From NCBI RefSeq assembly GCF_006385135.1, contig NZ_CP041025.1:3193501-3257500 (forward strand): a stretch of DNA of 64,000 nt. Reading direction: 5' to 3'. Every line of letters begins with the position of its first letter. Positions within the stretch are counted from its first letter, which is position 1. The notes beneath the pieces were generated by a model that saw only the letters and a list, made by a program, of their open reading frames with translations, searched no databases and was not told the origin of the DNA. The translations under genes and the position numbers were made by a program. Positions 60,801-64,000 of the stretch are shown one piece after another. Origin of the DNA: Paremcibacter congregatus (lineage in GTDB: Bacteria; Pseudomonadota; Alphaproteobacteria; Sphingomonadales; Emcibacteraceae).

Positions 60801-63800
60801 TGAAATTTTCCCTGACAGACATGAAATCCCTTTCCGGTCGCCGCGTTGGCAAGATCATCGCCAAGGTGAGTGGCGGCGCTCTGGCGCTGCTGCTCATCCT
60901 CCTGATCGGCACAGCGCTTTATCTGGATACGCCATCAGGACATAAACGCCTGACCACCTGGATTGAAAACAGCCTGCGAACCCCGGACCAGACCGTGCGC
61001 CTGAGCCCAATAGAAGGGTCTCTGTTTACCGGCTTTCGCCTCGCCGACATCACATTTTCCGACCGGGAAGGCCCCTGGCTTACCCTGACGGACGTTGATC
61101 TTGACTGGTCACCGTCGGCGCTCCTGCGTCAGAAAATCATGATTTCCCGGCTTCAGGTCGCCACCGCGCGGCTGGTCCGCCTGCCCGAAAGCACCGACCA
61201 TCCTCAACCCGCCGCTACCGCCCCGATGGACTTCACCCTGCCCCGGTTACCGGTAGACGCGGAAATCGCCGATTTTGGCCTCAACCAGTTCCTGCTTGGT
61301 CAAAAAGTCATGGGCATTCGCGCTACATTTACCGGTCAGGGGGCGCTCAAGCTCACCCGCCGGGACGGCATCCTGTTACGGCTGAACCTGATCAATCAGG
61401 GAGCCAGCCAAGATGAGATATCCGCCCGCATCGCTTACCCTGGCCCTACAGAAAACCTGTCAATTGATGTAACCGCCCGCGCCCCCGAAGGCGGCATTTT
61501 CAGCCGAATGATCGGCACGACACCGACGCAGGATGTGGTTGCCCGTCTTACAGGGGATGGTCCGCTGGAAGACTGGCGCGGCAGTTTCCGTCTGCAGGTG
61601 GGGGAAACCACCATTGCCGATGCCAGCCTGCGCAATACGGATAAGGCCTTTGCCCTGCGCGGCACGCTGGATTCCGGGGACATGATCCCGGAATCCAGCG
61701 CCGCTCTTTTGGGCCGGACCGCCCGCCTGTCTGTGGATCTGACCCCGTCCCCGGCAGACACCCGCACGATCCTTGATCTGAAACTGGTCGCCGACACCCT
61801 GACCCTGACGGCCCAAGGCGCGGTCACCGGCGACGCCACAGCCTCTGTGCAGCCGGTCAGCTTCAGCCTTGACCTCACCAACGCCGCGCCGGTCAACAAG
61901 ATGTTTGCCCCTGTGCGGCTGATGCCTTTCACGCTCAGCGGAAAAATCAGCGACATCACCGGCAATCCCAAATTGCAGCTGACCGCCCAAGGTCTGCGGG
62001 CGGGTTATGGCGCCGACATTTCGGGACGTCTTTCCGGCCAAATCCGGGCCGAAACAGAAGGCCAGCGCATCACCTTCAGCGCCAAGGGGAAGCTGGACGA
62101 ACTTTCCGGGACCCGGATCACGCCCTTCACCGCCCTGACAGCTCCCGGCCTCGACTGGAGCCTCAATGGACATGCAAATCAGGACAGCGGGACGCTTTCC
62201 CTGTCGCAGGCCCGCCTGAACAACCCTCGTTTTGATAGCGAAATGACCGCGACATTTAACCGCAGCAGCGGGAATCTGTCCGCCCGGATCACCGCCGCCC
62301 TGTCCCGGCTTTCAGGCCTGAGCCCGTCTTTGAACGGCAGCCTCACCAGCGTCATAAACCTCTCCCGGGAAGACCCGGATGCCGCCCTGACCGCCGCAGT
62401 AACCGTCGCAGCCCGCCAGCTTGATCTCGGGGATGCTACGGCCAGCGCGCTTTTCGGACCCGCCCCGGTATTTTCCGCCCATATCAGCCGCATGGCGGAT
62501 GGCGCCCTGAACCTGAAGCAGGCCCGCCTCAACGCCGCCCACCTCACGCTGACGGCCGACGCTCACTTGTCCCCGCAACAGGTTATCCGGCAAAGTAATT
62601 TCTACCTTGTCGTCACCGACCTCGCCGACCTGTCCGGTCAGGACGCCCTGCAGATGGACGGCGGCATTGAATTTACCGGCCAACTGTCCGGGCCGGTGCG
62701 CGCCCCGGCCCTCACCCTGGAAACCGGCATCAAGGCCCTGACCCTGCAGGATGTCACCCTGCAAAATGTCACAGCGCGTCTGGAGGCGACAGATATCATT
62801 CAGCGTCCCGCCGGCAGCGCCACCTTGCACGGTGAAAGTGATTATGGCCCCTTGCAGGGCGGGGTCACCTTCACCAGCCCGACACAAGAACTGATCCGGC
62901 TCTCTGATCTCACGCTCACATTTGGCGCCCTGCGCGCTGCCGGGCAAATCGACCTGCCAAAAGGACGCCCCGCACTTGGCCGGATCAACCTTCTGACCGC
63001 CGGGACCGACCTCGCCGCAAACGCCATTAAAGGCACCCTGTCCGCAGAAATCATGCTCGGGGAACAGGACGACGCCCAACAGATCACCGTTCAGGGACGC
63101 GCCAGTGAAATGGCGTTGCGCACCGGCCCCCGTGACCTGACAACCTTGAAGGAAGCCACCCTGTCCGGGGATATTCTCCTGATGGACAAGCAGCCGCGGA
63201 TCAGCCTCACCGCCGATTTTACCGCCTTGTCTCATCCCCGCCTGCAGGCCAGTGAGGGTCATCTCCGCATCACCCAGCAGGAGAAAGACAAGACCCTGTC
63301 CTACGATCTCGCCCTGCGGGGGAATGATATCATGCCCTATGACCTGACCCTGTCCGGCACGGCGCCCCAACCGACCGAATCCGGCCGCGACATTACCTTA
63401 GGCTTCACCGGCACCGTCGATCAAACCCCGGTCGCCCTGAAACAGCCGGTCACGCTCTCACTGAGACAAACGGGCTTCAGTCTGACGCCTTTTAAAGTAG
63501 AACTCGGCAAAGGCCATATCAGCGGCCGTTTCACCCGCGCGAACAAGGCGCTTCAGGCCAGCCTGACAGCGGACAATGCCGACCTCAGGCCACTCCTGGT
63601 GTTTGCACCGGAACTGCCTCTGGTTGGCCTTCTCAACGGCACGGTCCGCCTGAACGCCACAGAAAACACCACCGACGGCGCCTTTGACTTACGCCTCACC
63701 CAGATCCCGACCCTGGTGCAGGGCATGGCGTTTCAGGCGCAAGGCACGCTCGCCCCCACCGGCCTTGACCTGACCGGCAGCGCCCGCCTGAACGACCAGT

Positions 63801-64000
63801 TCCAGGCCGACTTCACCGCCCGCCTGCCGTTGTTTTATGATGCCGCTGCTCCGACGTTCCACTTTCCCGCCGACCAGCCGTTATCAGGGCAGTTCAGTTG
63901 GCGCGGGGCGATTGACCCGTTATGGCCGGCCTTTTACCTGACCAGTCATGATCTCGGTGGTGACGTGACGCTTGACCTGATGCTTGGCGGAACAAAAGCC
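60800..64000 (+). CDS. tamB: TamB translocation and assembly protein, C-terminus cut by window edge
   Basis: Open for 1067 codons from the ATG at 60800 to the end of the window without a stop. A basic N-terminus and one membrane helix (about residues 24-42, GGALALLLILLIGTALYL) anchor it in the inner membrane; the rest is a long repetitive beta-rich series (repeats such as LTGDGPLEDWRGSF and LNGHANQDSGTLSLSQARL) as in the periplasm-spanning AsmA/TamB bridge proteins. TamB proteins are about 1250-1500 residues and end in a DUF490 domain, which lies beyond the window. It overlaps tamA. Confidence 0.93.
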   Translation, partial: MKFSLTDMKSLSGRRVGKIIAKVSGGALALLLILLIGTALYLDTPSGHKRLTTWIENSLRTPDQTVRLSPIEGSLFTGFRLADITFSDREGPWLTLTDVDLDWSPSALLRQKIMISRLQVATARLVRLPESTDHPQPAATAPMDFTLPRLPVDAEIADFGLNQFLLGQKVMGIRATFTGQGALKLTRRDGILLRLNLINQGASQDEISARIAYPGPTENLSIDVTARAPEGGIFSRMIGTTPTQDVVARLTGDGPLEDWRGSFRLQVGETTIADASLRNTDKAFALRGTLDSGDMIPESSAALLGRTARLSVDLTPSPADTRTILDLKLVADTLTLTAQGAVTGDATASVQPVSFSLDLTNAAPVNKMFAPVRLMPFTLSGKISDITGNPKLQLTAQGLRAGYGADISGRLSGQIRAETEGQRITFSAKGKLDELSGTRITPFTALTAPGLDWSLNGHANQDSGTLSLSQARLNNPRFDSEMTATFNRSSGNLSARITAALSRLSGLSPSLNGSLTSVINLSREDPDAALTAAVTVAARQLDLGDATASALFGPAPVFSAHISRMADGALNLKQARLNAAHLTLTADAHLSPQQVIRQSNFYLVVTDLADLSGQDALQMDGGIEFTGQLSGPVRAPALTLETGIKALTLQDVTLQNVTARLEATDIIQRPAGSATLHGESDYGPLQGGVTFTSPTQELIRLSDLTLTFGALRAAGQIDLPKGRPALGRINLLTAGTDLAANAIKGTLSAEIMLGEQDDAQQITVQGRASEMALRTGPRDLTTLKEATLSGDILLMDKQPRISLTADFTALSHPRLQASEGHLRITQQEKDKTLSYDLALRGNDIMPYDLTLSGTAPQPTESGRDITLGFTGTVDQTPVALKQPVTLSLRQTGFSLTPFKVELGKGHISGRFTRANKALQASLTADNADLRPLLVFAPELPLVGLLNGTVRLNATENTTDGAFDLRLTQIPTLVQGMAFQAQGTLAPTGLDLTGSARLNDQFQADFTARLPLFYDAAAPTFHFPADQPLSGQFSWRGAIDPLWPAFYLTSHDLGGDVTLDLMLGGTKA

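Overview
The window looks like the chromosome of a free-living alphaproteobacterium. The genes are GC-rich and densely packed, there is a DUF3422 protein, several long TonB-dependent receptors, a FecI/FecR signalling set, and a TamA/TamB pair. I cannot name the genus. Both ends cut a gene: an alcohol dehydrogenase at the left and tamB at the right.

Region by region. (1) 1-5100: class III alcohol dehydrogenase (partial), a phytoene-desaturase-like flavoprotein, a DUF3422 membrane protein and an aquaporin. (2) 5203-17408: an amine-oxidation block. It has a complete quinohemoprotein amine dehydrogenase structural operon (alpha, radical-SAM maturase, cross-linked gamma, beta), a TonB-dependent receptor, a divergent aldehyde dehydrogenase, a FIST protein/hybrid kinase pair resembling NosP-NahK, and a NarL-type regulator. 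(3) 17476-27728: two AMP-forming acyl-CoA synthetases, a flavin-dependent LLM monooxygenase, a winged-helix regulator, a Tat-exported small subunit with a GMC flavoprotein, and another TonB-dependent receptor. (4) 27898-31635: a TetR-HlyD-ABC ATPase-permease efflux operon, every junction overlapping, with a perfect operator-like palindrome upstream.

(5) 31933-49833 is the most interesting part: an unusual lasso-peptide locus. ECF sigma factor, FecR-like anti-sigma factor and an STN-type TonB-dependent receptor are followed by two paralogous AtxE2-like lasso isopeptidases. On the opposite strand lie two consecutive pairs of lasso B protein (fused recognition domain and protease) and asparagine-synthetase-like cyclase, led by two GntR-type regulators. 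I found six tiny precursor genes of 32-45 codons, four in a row after the cyclase and two between the isopeptidases. They start directly at the leader end known from astexin/benenodin-type precursors (IDLGK...TK), so the leader is only 12 residues. The predicted core begins with Ile or Val, not Gly, and five of six place Asp at core position 9. Three of the four downstream precursors sit in repeated cassettes, each with a promoter-like block, a base-pair-covarying 5' hairpin, the precursor and (in all three) a terminator. One of the two B proteins has Ser where the catalytic Cys should be.

(6) 49904-58771: a small unknown ORF, a two-component system, then a large membrane histidine kinase with two nearly identical FixL-like heme PAS domains, a single-domain response regulator and a REC-GGDEF-EAL protein, probably one gas-sensing/c-di-GMP operon. 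(7) 58929-64000: tamA and the start of tamB.

Working model: in region 2, amines are oxidised in the periplasm to aldehydes, then to acids by the aldehyde dehydrogenase, and possibly to acyl-CoAs by the synthetases. In region 5, precursors are cut by B, closed by C, exported by an unidentified route, taken up again through the TonB receptor that signals via FecR/FecI, and linearised by the isopeptidases. No tRNA, rRNA, CRISPR array or insertion sequence was recognised.
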